Assembly (NCBI GenBank): GCA_025997215.1
Contig: BNUH01000001.1
Coordinates: 1 to 64,000 of the forward strand
DNA length: 64,000 nucleotides
From: Clostridia bacterium
GTDB taxonomy: Bacteria > Bacillota_A > Clostridia > Christensenellales > Aristaeellaceae
Reading direction: 5' to 3'
Shown: positions 7,693-17,469 of the stretch, piece by piece
Layout: every line of letters starts with the position of its first letter
Position numbering within the stretch: the stretch's first letter is position 1
Translations under genes and position numbers: made by a program
The notes under the pieces: generated by a model
Databases searched by the model: none
Told to the model about the DNA's origin: nothing
Seen by the model: only the letters and a program-made list of their open reading frames with translations

Positions 7693-9348
7693 TTATTCCG
7701 CGTGCGCGTACGAGAAGATCGTGAAGCCCATCGTGTTGCGGTAGATGCCGCCGATGCCCTCGTGCAGCATGTACGAATTCGTGTAGAAGTAGATCGGCCC
7801 GACGATCGAGTCGTCCTTGAGCATGATATCCTCGGCCTGATGCAGCTTGGCGAAGCGCGCCGCTGGATCATTCTCGGCCTTGATCTCGGCGATCAGGGCG
7901 TTGTATGCCGGGTTGTCATACTGCGGATCGTTGTTGCCACCGCCGGTTACGAACATATCCAGGAACGTGGCGGGATCATTGTAATCTGCGATCCAGCCGC
8001 CGCGTGCGATGGAGTAGTTGCCCTGCTTGCGGGTCTCCAGGAATGTATTCCACTCCTCATTCTGCAGCTGAACCGATACGCCCAGCTCTTCCTGCCACAT
8101 ATACTGCAGCGCCTCGCCGATGGCCTTGTGTGACGCCGAGGTGTTGTACAGATACACCACCGACGGGAAGCCTTCGCCGCCCGGATATCCAGCCTCGGCG
8201 AGCAGCGCGCGCGCTTCTTCGCAATTGGCCTCGTAATCCTCGTCGGCTATGCTGTAATAGCTGCCGCCCTGGGTGCGGAAGTCGTCGCCAGCCGCGCCTT
8301 CAGCATCGTAAATACCGCTGGGTACGAACCCATCCGCAGGCATCTGGCCAGCGCGGGTGATGCTCTCGACGATGAAGTTGCGGTCGATAGCCAGGTTGAA
8401 TGCTTTGCGCACGTTCGGATCGGTGAACGGCTCGAGCTGCGTCTGGAATTCGACATAATACGTGCCGATGTAGGGCACAACAACCAATTGTCCAGATGCG
8501 ATCAGGTCGGGAACGCGATCCACGGGCGGATTCTCGGCGTAATCCAATTCGCCGCTGTCAAACGCGTTGAGGATGGCGTTCTGATCGTCCATCAGCGTGA
8601 ACGTGAGCGTCGCCGGCCCCAGCTTGGCGTAGTCGTAGTAATTCTCGTTCTTGGCCAGCACGATCTTCTCGCTGTGTACCCATTCGGCGAGCTTGTACGG
8701 CCCGTTGGTTAGGTACGTTTCGCTGCTGAACGTCCACTGGTCGCCGGCCTTTTCGATGGCGTCCTCGCGGACTGGGTAGCACGCCGGGAATCCCGCCACG
8801 TCCAGGAAGTATGGCGTATTCGCGATCAGCGTCACAACGAAGGTGGTGTCATCCGGCGCGCTGACAGCCAGCGTCGCGGGATCGGCGCCTTCCTGAATCT
8901 CATACCAACCCTTGACGGTCTCGATCATGTAGCTGTAATCGGCCGTGGTCTCCGGATTCGCCAGCCTGCGCCAGGCGTATACGAAGTCGTTAGCCGTCAC
9001 GGTCTGTCCATCCGACCAGAGTACGTCGTCGCGCAGGTGGAATGTCCAGATGCTCTCGCCGTTCTCGCCGTCGGTTATGTCCCAGCTCGAGGCCACGCCT
9101 GGGGCCCAGCCCGCGCCGCCATCGCCGACTTCAACCAGCTTAACCAATCCTTCAAACAGATGGTTGAGCATTACCGCGCCATCCACCGCGCTGTTGAGCG
9201 CCGGGTCGATGGTCGCGGGTTCGGATGCGATGTTCAGGGTCAGTGTGAATGGTTCGGATTCGGCCAGGCTGAATGTGCCGAATGAGAACAGCATCGCCAG
9301 CGTCGCCAGCACCGCGATCAGTCTTTTCGCCCGCATGGTATGAATCAC
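7693..9348 (-). CDS. oppA: Oligopeptide ABC transporter substrate-binding protein (system 1)
   Basis: A 551-residue extracytoplasmic solute-binding protein of family 5 (SBP_bac_5). After a signal peptide (n-region with Arg/Lys, core LIAVLATLAMLFSFGTFSLA) come 'SEPATIDPALNSAVDGAVML', 'LFEGLVKL', 'WTFHLRDDVLWSDGQTVTANDFVYAWRR', all typical of OppA/DppA. The signal peptide ends in an Ala-type cleavage site and has no lipobox Cys, which is unusual for a Gram-positive binding protein. It is the last gene of the oppB-C-D-F-A operon. Peptide specificity cannot be read from sequence. Confidence 0.92.
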   Translation of the reverse strand: MIHTMRAKRLIAVLATLAMLFSFGTFSLAESEPFTLTLNIASEPATIDPALNSAVDGAVMLNHLFEGLVKLVEVGDGGAGWAPGVASSWDITDGENGESIWTFHLRDDVLWSDGQTVTANDFVYAWRRLANPETTADYSYMIETVKGWYEIQEGADPATLAVSAPDDTTFVVTLIANTPYFLDVAGFPACYPVREDAIEKAGDQWTFSSETYLTNGPYKLAEWVHSEKIVLAKNENYYDYAKLGPATLTFTLMDDQNAILNAFDSGELDYAENPPVDRVPDLIASGQLVVVPYIGTYYVEFQTQLEPFTDPNVRKAFNLAIDRNFIVESITRAGQMPADGFVPSGIYDAEGAAGDDFRTQGGSYYSIADEDYEANCEEARALLAEAGYPGGEGFPSVVYLYNTSASHKAIGEALQYMWQEELGVSVQLQNEEWNTFLETRKQGNYSIARGGWIADYNDPATFLDMFVTGGGNNDPQYDNPAYNALIAEIKAENDPAARFAKLHQAEDIMLKDDSIVGPIYFYTNSYMLHEGIGGIYRNTMGFTIFSYAHAE

Positions 9349-9420
9349 CTCATAACTAATATTATCAAAACGCCGGGTGGCGTTGTGACCGGGGTTCTCT
9401 TTATAACTAACGATCCAAAT

Positions 9421-10419
9421 CTAAATTAACATGCACGCGGCGCTGTGTCCCGGCGATAATTCGCGCAATTCCGGTTCAACTTCCGCGCACTGGGGCGTAG
9501 CTAACGGACAGCGCGTGCGGAATCGACAGCCGGACGGCGGGTCGATGGCCGAGGGGATATCGCCTTCGAGGATCACGCGCTTATTCGCGCGGGATTTTTT
9601 GGGGTCGGGTATGGGCGCGGATGATATCAGCGTCTTGGTGTACGGGTGCAGCGGATGCAGGTGCAGCTCGTCGCTGGGTGCCAATTCGACAATCTTCCCC
9701 AGGTACATCACCGCTACGCGGTTGGAGATATGCTTGACGACGGACAGGTCGTGCGCGATGAATAGGTATGTCAGGTTCAGTTCCGCCTGCATATCCTCCA
9801 GCATATTCACGATCTGGGATTGGATGGATACGTCCAGCGCGGATATCGGTTCGTCGCAGACGATGAAGCTGGGATCCACGGCCAGCGCGCGGGCGATGCC
9901 GATGCGCTGCTGCTGCCCGCCGGAGAATTCATGCGGGTAGCGGTTCGCGTGCTCGGAGTTCAGGCCCACACGGGTGAGCAGTTCGCGCGCGCGGTCGTTG
10001 CGATCCTGACGGCTGCTGCCGATGTTGTGGATGTCCAATGCTTCCCGGACGATCTCGCCGACGGTCATGCGTGGATCCAGCGACGCCGACGGATCCTGGA
10101 ATATGATCTGCATCTTGCGGCGCAGCGGCTTGGGATCGGGCGAACGCGCCGCGTTGCTGTCGAATATTGTCTCCCCGTCGAATTCAATCTTACCCGAGGT
10201 AGGCTCCATCAGCCGCAGCACGGAACGTCCCAGCGTGCTCTTGCCGCATCCGGATTCTCCTACTAACCCGAGGGTTTCACCGCGCTTGATGAAGAAGTCC
10301 ACACCATCCACGGCCTTCACGCGCTTGGCGCTGAACAGCCCTGTCTTGACAGGGAAATGTTTCCTTAATGAAGTTACCGTGAGCAGATTATCAACAAACT
10401 TATCAGACAACTTTCGCAC
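9421..10419 (-). CDS. oppF: Oligopeptide ABC transporter ATP-binding protein OppF
   Basis: A 332-residue ABC ATPase. Walker A is 'GESGCGKST', the signature is '[15 protein letters not shown]', Walker B 'FIVCDEP' and the H-loop 'IAHD'. The C-terminal oligopeptide/dipeptide extension carries the Cys set of the family ('[15 protein letters not shown]', 'AAC'). It energises peptide uptake with OppD. The first possible start is GTG 10419, giving a 17-base overlap with oppD; TTG 10410 is an alternative. The overlap implies translational coupling. Confidence 0.93.
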   Translation of the reverse strand: MRKLSDKFVDNLLTVTSLRKHFPVKTGLFSAKRVKAVDGVDFFIKRGETLGLVGESGCGKSTLGRSVLRLMEPTSGKIEFDGETIFDSNAARSPDPKPLRRKMQIIFQDPSASLDPRMTVGEIVREALDIHNIGSSRQDRNDRARELLTRVGLNSEHANRYPHEFSGGQQQRIGIARALAVDPSFIVCDEPISALDVSIQSQIVNMLEDMQAELNLTYLFIAHDLSVVKHISNRVAVMYLGKIVELAPSDELHLHPLHPYTKTLISSAPIPDPKKSRANKRVILEGDIPSAIDPPSGCRFRTRCPLATPQCAEVEPELRELSPGHSAACMLI

Positions 10420-11401
10420 CGCCTTTCACCGACGAATCCTGGCGGTGCAGCCAACAGCTGACCGTATGGGTGGAGCTTAGCCGCGTGTCGGCCGGATACG
10501 CTCGCAGACAAATATTCATACAGCGGTCGCAGCGCGGCGATAACGGGCAGCCGTCGGGCGGATTCAGCATATCGACGGGTGTGCCACGGATAGGGATCAG
10601 CCGCTCGTGTCCGACTTCGTCCAGCCGTGGTAAGGATCGCAGCAGGCCGATGGTATACGGGTGTTTCGGTTCGTAGAATATTTCATCCACGGTGCCCTGC
10701 TCGACGATGTGCCCGGCATACATCACGGCTACACGGTCGCAGATGTCGGCCACTACGCCCAGGTTATGCGTGATGAATAGGATCGCCATGCCCGTGTCCT
10801 TCTGCAGCTCCTTCATGAGATCCAGTATTTGGGCCTGGATGGTGACGTCCAGCGCGGTTGTCGGTTCGTCGGCTATGAGGAGGCGCGGGTTGCAGATGAG
10901 CGCCATGGCTATCATGATGCGCTGGCGCATGCCGCCGGATAATTCGTGCGGGTATTGCTTCATGCGGCGCGCGGCGTTGGATATGCCCACCTTGCGCAGT
11001 AATTCGACGGCGCGGTCGGTGGCTTCGCCGAGCGGAACCTTCGTATGGCACTGCAGCGCCTCTATCAGCTGGTTGCCGATGGGATATACGGGGTTCAGGC
11101 AGACCATCGGGTTTTGGAATATCATGGAAACCCGATTGCCTCGGAACTGCCTCATCTGGGATGGCGTATACGCCAGCAGATTCTCACCCTCGAATTCGAT
11201 GCCGCCGCTGACGACGCGTCCGGGCGGTTGCAATAGGCCGATGACCGAGTATGCCGAGACGCTCTTGCCCGAGCCGGATTCACCCACGATGCCCAGCACC
11301 TCGTGGTCGTCCAGCGTGTAAGATATACCGCCGACGGCCTTCACCTCGCCCACGGGCGTAAAGAATGATACCTTTAGATCCTTGACCGACAGCAGTGCCA
11401 T
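10403..11401 (-). CDS. oppD: Oligopeptide ABC transporter ATP-binding protein OppD
   Basis: A 332-residue ABC ATPase with Walker A 'GESGSGKSV', signature '[15 protein letters not shown]', Walker B 'LLIADEP' and the C-terminal Cys-containing oligopeptide transporter domain ('[11 protein letters not shown]', 'C'). It pairs with OppF at the cytoplasmic face of OppBC. AGAGGTAG precedes the ATG. It begins six bases after the oppC stop. Confidence 0.93.
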   Translation of the reverse strand: MALLSVKDLKVSFFTPVGEVKAVGGISYTLDDHEVLGIVGESGSGKSVSAYSVIGLLQPPGRVVSGGIEFEGENLLAYTPSQMRQFRGNRVSMIFQNPMVCLNPVYPIGNQLIEALQCHTKVPLGEATDRAVELLRKVGISNAARRMKQYPHELSGGMRQRIMIAMALICNPRLLIADEPTTALDVTIQAQILDLMKELQKDTGMAILFITHNLGVVADICDRVAVMYAGHIVEQGTVDEIFYEPKHPYTIGLLRSLPRLDEVGHERLIPIRGTPVDMLNPPDGCPLSPRCDRCMNICLRAYPADTRLSSTHTVSCWLHRQDSSVKGGAKVV

Positions 11402-11407
11402 AATCCG

Positions 11408-12481
11408 CTACCTCTTCATGCGCGGATCAAGGGCGTCGCGCAGCCCGTCGCCGAACAGATTAAAACATAATATTACTAAACTTAGAAGCAGACTGGGGAT
11501 CAGCAGCCGCGCCGGGTATGTCTGAAATCCGCCCAGCGAATCCGAACACAATGAGCCCAGCGTCGCGGTAGGCGCGTTCACGCCCAATCCCAGGAAGGAG
11601 AGGAAGCTCTCCAGGAATATGGCCGACGGTATCTGCATCATGGCGGTAACGATGATCTGGCCGATGCAGTTGGGCAGCAGATGTTTGCGGATGATCCTGG
11701 CCGGAGACGCGCCCAGCGCGCGGGCTGCGGTGACAAATTCCTGATTCTTCAGCGTCATCACCTGGCCGCGGATGATGCGGCTCATCCCCACCCAGTACAG
11801 CAGTCCAAAGACGATGAAGATGGAGATCATGCCCGATCCCAGCGCCGAGAGGGACTTGATAGCCGCGTTCGAGCTGGAATTGAGCAGGTTGGTCAGCGGG
11901 GCTTTAATCACGCTGGATAATAGTAATACGACCAGTATATCCGGCAATGCATAAATGATATCGACTATACGCATCAGCACGAAATCCGCCGTGCCGCCGA
12001 AGTATCCCGAGATGGAACCGTAGATCGTGCCGATGATCAGCACGATGGCGGCGGCGCATACGCCGATGATCAGCGATACGCGCGTGGCATACATCGTGCG
12101 CGCGAGCAGGTCGCGGCCCAGCGTATCCGTGCCGAATGGATGGGGGAATACGGATTCTCCCGCCGCGATCCTATCCAGCTCCGTCTGGGAATATGTGAAT
12201 GGGTGGAGGTTTTCGCTCTTGCGGATCTGTTTATTCGGCCCGTAGGGGACGAGGCTAGGCCCTACGAACGCGAACAGGATGGTGAGCAGCAGCACCGCTA
12301 CCGCAACCATGGCCACGACGTTGCGCCTCAACCGCCGCCACGCATCGCGCCAATAACTGATCTGCGCGCGCTGGGCGATGAAGTCCGCCTTGTCGGTCTC
12401 CGGCGCGAGTTGAAAATCATCAGGCAGATATAATGGTACTCCATAGCCATCCAGTTGTAAGGATAACGGATTCTTCTTCAT
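11408..12481 (-). CDS. oppC: Oligopeptide ABC transporter permease OppC (system 1)
   Basis: A 357-residue permease. An N-terminal cytoplasmic stretch is followed by helix 1 (about residues 52-75), the conserved 'HPFGTDTLGRDLLARTMYATR', and the coupling loop 'ARALGASPARIIRKHLLPN' that contacts the ATPases. It ends 'FGDGLRDALDPRMKR' as in OppC/DppC. A Ser/Asn-rich stretch near residue 205 slightly lengthens one loop. It forms the channel with OppB. Confidence 0.93.
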   Translation of the reverse strand: MKKNPLSLQLDGYGVPLYLPDDFQLAPETDKADFIAQRAQISYWRDAWRRLRRNVVAMVAVAVLLLTILFAFVGPSLVPYGPNKQIRKSENLHPFTYSQTELDRIAAGESVFPHPFGTDTLGRDLLARTMYATRVSLIIGVCAAAIVLIIGTIYGSISGYFGGTADFVLMRIVDIIYALPDILVVLLLSSVIKAPLTNLLNSSSNAAIKSLSALGSGMISIFIVFGLLYWVGMSRIIRGQVMTLKNQEFVTAARALGASPARIIRKHLLPNCIGQIIVTAMMQIPSAIFLESFLSFLGLGVNAPTATLGSLCSDSLGGFQTYPARLLIPSLLLSLVILCFNLFGDGLRDALDPRMKR

Positions 12482-12491
12482 CCTGACGTCC

Positions 12492-13430
12492 TCACTCCGC
12501 TTCCTTAGCCAAATTGATGCGCGGGTCGACGAACTTGTAGGCGATATCGACCAGCAGATTCATCATCACCACCAGAGCCGCCAGGAATATCGTCGTACCC
12601 ATTATCAATGGATAATCACGATTGAGTATAGATTGTATGAAGTAACGGCCCAACCCCGGTATCGAGAACACGCTTTCCACCACGAAACCGCCCGTCAATG
12701 TGTAGGCTGTCAGCGGGCCGAGGTATGTGATGACGGGTATGACCGCGTTGCGCATCGTATGCTTGAATATCAGCGGCAGGGTTCGCACGCCCTTGGCGCG
12801 GGCGGTCCGTACATAGTCCTGATTGATAGCATCCAGCATGCTCGAGCGCATCAGCCGTCCGATATAACACATGGGATAAAAGCTCAACGCGAATACGGGC
12901 AGCACGTATTGCTTAGGACTTATCAGGCTGCCGCTCATGGAGCTGAACACGCGGAACTTGACGCATAACAGATACTGCAGCAGCGCGGCCAGCACGAATC
13001 CCGGTATGGCGATGCCCAAAGTTGTTACAACTCTTAGCGCGTTATCCGCCGTCTTGCCCTGCTTATACGCTGCGATACAGCCCATCGGTATGCCGAATAT
13101 TACGGCGGTCAGGATGGAGACGACGCCCAGTTTCGCGGATATCGGGAACATCTCGGATATGATGGCGGTGATAGGCCTGTTGCGCTGCATGCGGAAGCTT
13201 ACGCCGAAGTCGCCCTGCATGAGCGCCTTTATATAGTTGACCAGCTGCACCATGACCGGTTTATCCAGGCCGTACTTGGCGTTGAGCGCATCCAGCGTCG
13301 CCTGGGACGGGGCTTTTTCGGATAGGAACGGCCCGCCAGGGACGGCGTTCATCAGCAGGAACGTCATGCTCGCTATCAGCAGCAGCATCAGCGCCGCCAC
13401 GATCACCCTTCGGATTACATACCGAACCAT
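12492..13430 (-). CDS. oppB: Oligopeptide ABC transporter permease OppB (system 1)
   Basis: A 312-residue permease with about six membrane helices. Marks are 'YVIRRVIVAALMLLLIASM' at the start, 'QGDFGVSFRMQRNRPI' and the coupling motif 'ARAKGVRTLPLIFKHTMRN'. 'ESVFSIPGLGRYFIQSILNRDYP' is near the C-terminus. A GTG at 13439 also opens the frame, but the AAGGGG ribosome binding site is eight bases ahead of ATG 13430, which I take as the start. First gene of the operon, driven by a consensus promoter. Confidence 0.93.
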   Translation of the reverse strand: MVRYVIRRVIVAALMLLLIASMTFLLMNAVPGGPFLSEKAPSQATLDALNAKYGLDKPVMVQLVNYIKALMQGDFGVSFRMQRNRPITAIISEMFPISAKLGVVSILTAVIFGIPMGCIAAYKQGKTADNALRVVTTLGIAIPGFVLAALLQYLLCVKFRVFSSMSGSLISPKQYVLPVFALSFYPMCYIGRLMRSSMLDAINQDYVRTARAKGVRTLPLIFKHTMRNAVIPVITYLGPLTAYTLTGGFVVESVFSIPGLGRYFIQSILNRDYPLIMGTTIFLAALVVMMNLLVDIAYKFVDPRINLAKEAE

Positions 13431-13457
13431 AATGTTCACCCCTTAACTATTCTAACA

Positions 13458-13486
13458 ATTATACGCGCGTATCGCGCGTGTGTCAA
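13458..13486 (-). promoter_or_regulatory. Consensus promoter of the opp operon 1 with a palindrome filling its spacer
   Basis: On the minus strand TTGACA (13486-13481) and TATAAT (13463-13458) are both perfect and are separated by exactly 17 bases. The spacer is occupied by a perfect inverted repeat, ACGCGCG-TAT-CGCGCGT at 13463-13479. A regulator binding there would block RNA polymerase, so it is a candidate operator. The divergent dehydrogenase gene begins about 70 bases away and could share control. Confidence 0.82.
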
Positions 13487-13557
13487 TGCAGGAGAAACGT
13501 TCGCGGTGTCGAATTATTGAAACGGCTATCTTAAATTATAAAAGGAGTGAATCACAT

Positions 13558-14565
13558 ATGGACAAGGTACGACTGGGCTTGATAGGCTGCGGCGGCATCT
13601 GCAAGGGATTCCACGCGAATAACCTGAAGGACTTCGACGACATAGAGGTCGTCGCAGTCGCTGATCCCAAGGAGGAACGGCGCGATCAGGTGGCCGCGAT
13701 GTTCGGCGGCACCGCGCGCAAGTATCAGAACCACACCGACCTGTACGACCATGAGAGCGCCAAGACGCTGGATGCAGTATACATCTGCGTCGAACCCACC
13801 GCGCACACGGATACCGAGCTGCGCGCGATCGACCTGGGGCTGCCGTTCCTGGTTGAGAAGCCCATGACGCTGGATATCCAGCTGGCCGAGAAGATTGTAA
13901 AGCTCGCGGCTGAAAAGAACCTGATCACAGCCTGTGGATTCCAGGATCGTTACCTGGACGTCGTCAACCTCGTCAAGGAGGAGCTGCCCAAGCACAAGCC
14001 GGGCGGGTTAGTGTATGGCGCGTGGATAGGAGGCATACCGCGCGTATGGTGGTGGCTGAAGAAGGATACGTGCGGCGGTCAGCTTTACGAGCAGACGATC
14101 CATATTCTGGATGGACTGCGGTACCTGTTCGGCGAGGCGATTGACGTGTACGCGACCAGTTCGCGCGGGATCGTCACGCCCGAGGATTGCGAAGGCTACG
14201 ACACGGACGATCATTCGACGGCGGTCATACGTTTCGCGAATAATTACACCGCCACGTTGGTCAGCGCGTGCCATCTGAAGGACGCGTCCGGCCCGGCGTG
14301 GAGCGGCATCAGGATCACGATGGAGGATATCATCATCGACTATCAGCTGCGGAGCAAGGTGACATTCCAGACCAAGCAGGAGACGCGCGAGATTCGCAAG
14401 GCGCCGTTCGAGCACGGGATCACCGAGGATCGCACGTTCATCGACGCCGTGAAATCGGGCGATGGTTCGCACATCAAGTCGCCGTACAGCGACGGCATCA
14501 AGACGCTGAAGCTGGGTCTGGCCGCCAACCTGTCGATGGAGACCGGCAAGCTCATCCGGTTATAA
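13558..14565 (+). CDS. Gfo/Idh/MocA family oxidoreductase
   Basis: A 335-residue NAD(P)-dependent dehydrogenase. The N-terminal Rossmann fold begins 'RLGLIGCGGICKGFHANNL', and the conserved 'FLVEKPMTLD' (EKP motif) lies near residue 101. The C-terminal half forms the substrate-binding sheet of the Gfo/Idh fold. Enzymes of this family oxidise sugars, inositols or their derivatives. The frame opens at 13480, but AAGGAG nine bases ahead of ATG 13558 decides the start. It is followed 12 bases later by a sugar-isomerase-like gene, so the pair likely acts on one carbohydrate. Confidence 0.9.
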   Translation: MDKVRLGLIGCGGICKGFHANNLKDFDDIEVVAVADPKEERRDQVAAMFGGTARKYQNHTDLYDHESAKTLDAVYICVEPTAHTDTELRAIDLGLPFLVEKPMTLDIQLAEKIVKLAAEKNLITACGFQDRYLDVVNLVKEELPKHKPGGLVYGAWIGGIPRVWWWLKKDTCGGQLYEQTIHILDGLRYLFGEAIDVYATSSRGIVTPEDCEGYDTDDHSTAVIRFANNYTATLVSACHLKDASGPAWSGIRITMEDIIIDYQLRSKVTFQTKQETREIRKAPFEHGITEDRTFIDAVKSGDGSHIKSPYSDGIKTLKLGLAANLSMETGKLIRL

Positions 14566-14577
14566 GGGGGAAACAGT

Positions 14578-15330
14578 ATGCGGTTTTGCGTACCGGTGCC
14601 ATGTTTCTACAATAATATTCCGTTCACGGAAGCGATCGGGAAGATAGGCGCGCTGGGCTTTGACTGCGCGGAGACATACAACTGGTCCACCCTGGATCTG
14701 GACGCGGTGTGCGCGGCGTGCGAGCAAGCCGGGGTTGAGTTGTTGAGCATGTGCACGACGGCATTCAACCTCACGACACCGGAAGCGCGCCCGGAATTCC
14801 TGGAGGGTTTAGCGAAGAGTTGTAAGGCTGCGAAGCAAGTAGGCGCGTCGCGCTTGATCACACAGGTGGGGCAGGACACGGGCGCGCCGAGGGCTGCTCA
14901 GCACGAGAGCATACTCGAAGGGCTGAAGGCGTCCGTGCCGATACTCGAAGAGACGGGGATCATCCTCATGATCGAGCCGCTGAATACCATCGTGGATCAT
15001 AAGGGTTACTACCTATGGCAGGCGGTCGAGGGATTCCAGTTGGTTCGCGAGGTAGATCATCCGCTGGTCAAGGTGGTGTATGACATATACCATCAGCAGA
15101 TTATGGAGGGTAACATTATACCCAACATAATCAATAACTTGGACTGCATCGCGCATCTGCACTGCGCCGGGCATCCGGGACGGATCGACCTGCAGTTCGG
15201 CGAGAATGATTACCGCAATATATTCGCCGCGGCTGACAAGGCGGGATACACAGGCGCGTGCGGGCTGGAATACAGGCCGACGATGCCGGCGGACGAGAGT
15301 TTGAAGGAATTCAAACGCTTATACTGTTAA
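14578..15330 (+). CDS. TIM-barrel isomerase, hydroxypyruvate isomerase-like
   Basis: A 250-residue protein of the xylose-isomerase-like TIM-barrel superfamily. 'LMIEPLNTIVDHKGYYL', 'VVYDIYHQQIMEGN', 'HLHCAGHPGRIDLQFGENDY' and 'GLEYRP' correspond to the metal- and substrate-binding strands of hydroxypyruvate isomerase (Hyi) and related enzymes. GGGGG precedes the ATG. It directly follows the Gfo/Idh dehydrogenase gene. The true substrate may be a keto-sugar other than hydroxypyruvate. Confidence 0.82.
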   Translation: MRFCVPVPCFYNNIPFTEAIGKIGALGFDCAETYNWSTLDLDAVCAACEQAGVELLSMCTTAFNLTTPEARPEFLEGLAKSCKAAKQVGASRLITQVGQDTGAPRAAQHESILEGLKASVPILEETGIILMIEPLNTIVDHKGYYLWQAVEGFQLVREVDHPLVKVVYDIYHQQIMEGNIIPNIINNLDCIAHLHCAGHPGRIDLQFGENDYRNIFAAADKAGYTGACGLEYRPTMPADESLKEFKRLYC

Positions 15331-15378
15331 TGCTACAGTTAGCTTAAGTTTATCATGTGACAGGGAGGAACCTTACTT

Positions 15379-17469
15379 ATGAAAGAGTACCTGGCGGAGC
15401 GCATCCGCAACATTGCCGTCGTCGGGCACGGCAGCGAGGGCAAGACCACCCTGGTCGAGTCCATGCTGTTCGCGTCCGGGGCCATTGATCGCCAAGGCCG
15501 CGTCGAGGATGGCGGCACCACGACGGACTTCGAGCCGGAGGAGACCAAGCGCGGCATATCCTTGAGCGCGGCTGTCGCCCCGGTCGAGTGGAAGGACAGC
15601 AAGATCAACCTGATCGACGTGCCGGGATACTTCGACTTCATCGGCGAGATGATGGGTCCGCTGCGCGTGGCGGACGGCGTGCTGATCTCGGTGGGTTCGG
15701 TGTCCGGTTTGGTAGTCGGGACGGAGAAGGCGTGGGATTATTCGACCAAGTTCGGCGTACCGAAGTGCTTCGTAATCAACCAGATGGACCGCGAACACGC
15801 CAACTTCCAGAAGATTCTTTCGCAGCTGCAGGATCGATATGGCGCGGCGGTCGTGCCCGTCACGCTGCCCATCGGCGAGGGGTTGGGCTTTACCGGGGTG
15901 GCTAGCGTGCTGGAGGGCAAGGCGTATACCGGCGCTGGAAAGTCCATCAAGGAAGCGCCCATTCCGGCGGACATGGCCGACGCCATTGCACAGGCCAAGG
16001 AAGCCATCACCGAAGCCGCCGCCGGAGCGGATGAATCCTTAATGGAAAAATATTTCGAGGAAGGCGAGCTGTCACTCGAGGATACTGTAAAAGGTCTGCG
16101 CGCAGGCGTGGCCGACGGCACGGTCGTCCCGGTATGCTGCTGCGCGGGCGTGAACGGCACGGGCGTCACGGCTGTGCTGGACGTGCTGCTGTCATACATG
16201 CCCAGCCCCGCCGGAAAGACCGCCAAGGGCATCGATCCGCGCAAGCCGGCTGATTCCAACGCGGATTCGCGCGTGTGCGCTCCGGATGCGCCATTCTCGG
16301 CGCAGGTATTCAAGACGATCGCCGACCCGTTCGTGGGCAAGCTGTCGCTATTCAAGATAATGTCCGGCACGTTGAGCGCCGAGACCGCGCTATTCAACGC
16401 GAACGCGGACAAGACTGAGAAGGCCGGAACCATCTACATACTGCGCGGCAAGAAGCAGATACCCGCCGAGAAGGTATTCGCGGGCGACATCTGCGCGCTG
16501 GCCAAGCTGCAGTTCACCAATACAGGCCACACGCTATGCGAGGCGGGCAAGCCCATCCAGTATCCGGACATCGACTTCCCCGCGCCGTGCATCTCGATGG
16601 CCGTGTACGCCAAGAAATCCGGCGAAGAGGATAAGGTTTTCACGGGGTTAAGCCGCTTGCAGGAAGAGGATCCGACCATCCGCATCGACAAGAGTCCGGA
16701 TACGTTGGAGACGCTGCTGTCCGGGCTGGGTGAATTACATCTGGAAGTGGTCAGCAAGAAACTGAACAGCAAGTTTGGCGTCGAGGCGATACTGCAGGAT
16801 CCGAGGATCCCTTACCGCGAGACGATCCGTAAGTCAGTCAAGGCGCAGGGCCGCCACAAGAAGCAGACGGGCGGGCACGGGCAGTTCGGCGACGTGTGGA
16901 TCGAGTTCCAGCCGATTGGAGACGGTTCGACGGATTTCGAGTTTGTGGATAAGGTCGTAGGCGGCGTGGTGCCGCGCAACTTCATCCCGTCCGTTGAGAA
17001 GGGATTGAGGGAGAATTTACCAAAGGGCGTGCTGGCCGGATACCCGATGGTTGGGTTGAGAGCGATACTGTACGACGGATCGTATCACCCGGTGGATTCA
17101 TCCGAAATGGCGTTCAAGACCGCCGCGCGCATCGCTTACAAGAAGGGCTGCCTGGAAGCGAGCCCCGCGCTGCTCGAACCCATCTGCCATGTCGAGGTGG
17201 AGATCCCTGACGAGTACATGGGCGACGTCATTGGCGACATGAACCGCCGCCGTGGGCGCATACTGGGCATGAACCAGACGGCGGGCGCACAGCAGGTGGT
17301 GGCCGAGGTGCCGCATGCCGAGATGTTCAAGTATGCGACGGACTTACGGTCGATGACGCAGGCGCGCGGCTCGTTCACGCTGACGGTCGAACGCTACGAG
17401 GAAGTACCAGGGAATATCGCGCAAAAGATTGTCGATTCTGCGAAGAAAGATGAAGATGAGGACGAGTAA
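15379..17469 (+). CDS. Elongation factor G-like translational GTPase
   Basis: A 696-residue protein with the EF-G domain order: GTPase domain, domain II, then domains III-V including 'QTGGHGQFGDVWIEFQP' and a C-terminal 'GSFTLTVERYEEVPGNIAQ'. The P-loop is 'GHGSEGKTT' rather than GHIDAGKTT, switch II is 'DVPGYFDF' and the base-recognition motif is NQMD instead of NKMD. These changes, and the lack of rpsL/rpsG/tuf neighbours, mark the EF-G-like paralogue class found widely in Firmicutes. Its role is not settled. The acidic tail ends in DEDEDE. GGAGG precedes the ATG. Confidence 0.88.
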   Translation: MKEYLAERIRNIAVVGHGSEGKTTLVESMLFASGAIDRQGRVEDGGTTTDFEPEETKRGISLSAAVAPVEWKDSKINLIDVPGYFDFIGEMMGPLRVADGVLISVGSVSGLVVGTEKAWDYSTKFGVPKCFVINQMDREHANFQKILSQLQDRYGAAVVPVTLPIGEGLGFTGVASVLEGKAYTGAGKSIKEAPIPADMADAIAQAKEAITEAAAGADESLMEKYFEEGELSLEDTVKGLRAGVADGTVVPVCCCAGVNGTGVTAVLDVLLSYMPSPAGKTAKGIDPRKPADSNADSRVCAPDAPFSAQVFKTIADPFVGKLSLFKIMSGTLSAETALFNANADKTEKAGTIYILRGKKQIPAEKVFAGDICALAKLQFTNTGHTLCEAGKPIQYPDIDFPAPCISMAVYAKKSGEEDKVFTGLSRLQEEDPTIRIDKSPDTLETLLSGLGELHLEVVSKKLNSKFGVEAILQDPRIPYRETIRKSVKAQGRHKKQTGGHGQFGDVWIEFQPIGDGSTDFEFVDKVVGGVVPRNFIPSVEKGLRENLPKGVLAGYPMVGLRAILYDGSYHPVDSSEMAFKTAARIAYKKGCLEASPALLEPICHVEVEIPDEYMGDVIGDMNRRRGRILGMNQTAGAQQVVAEVPHAEMFKYATDLRSMTQARGSFTLTVERYEEVPGNIAQKIVDSAKKDEDEDE

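Noticed and set aside
7524..7871. Longer frame upstream of the uracil permease giving a 575-residue product
   Set aside because: The extra part is rich in Arg/Ser/Thr and lies antisense-like over oppA in another frame; the GGGGAGG before ATG 7523 and a promoter at 7576-7604 set the true start.
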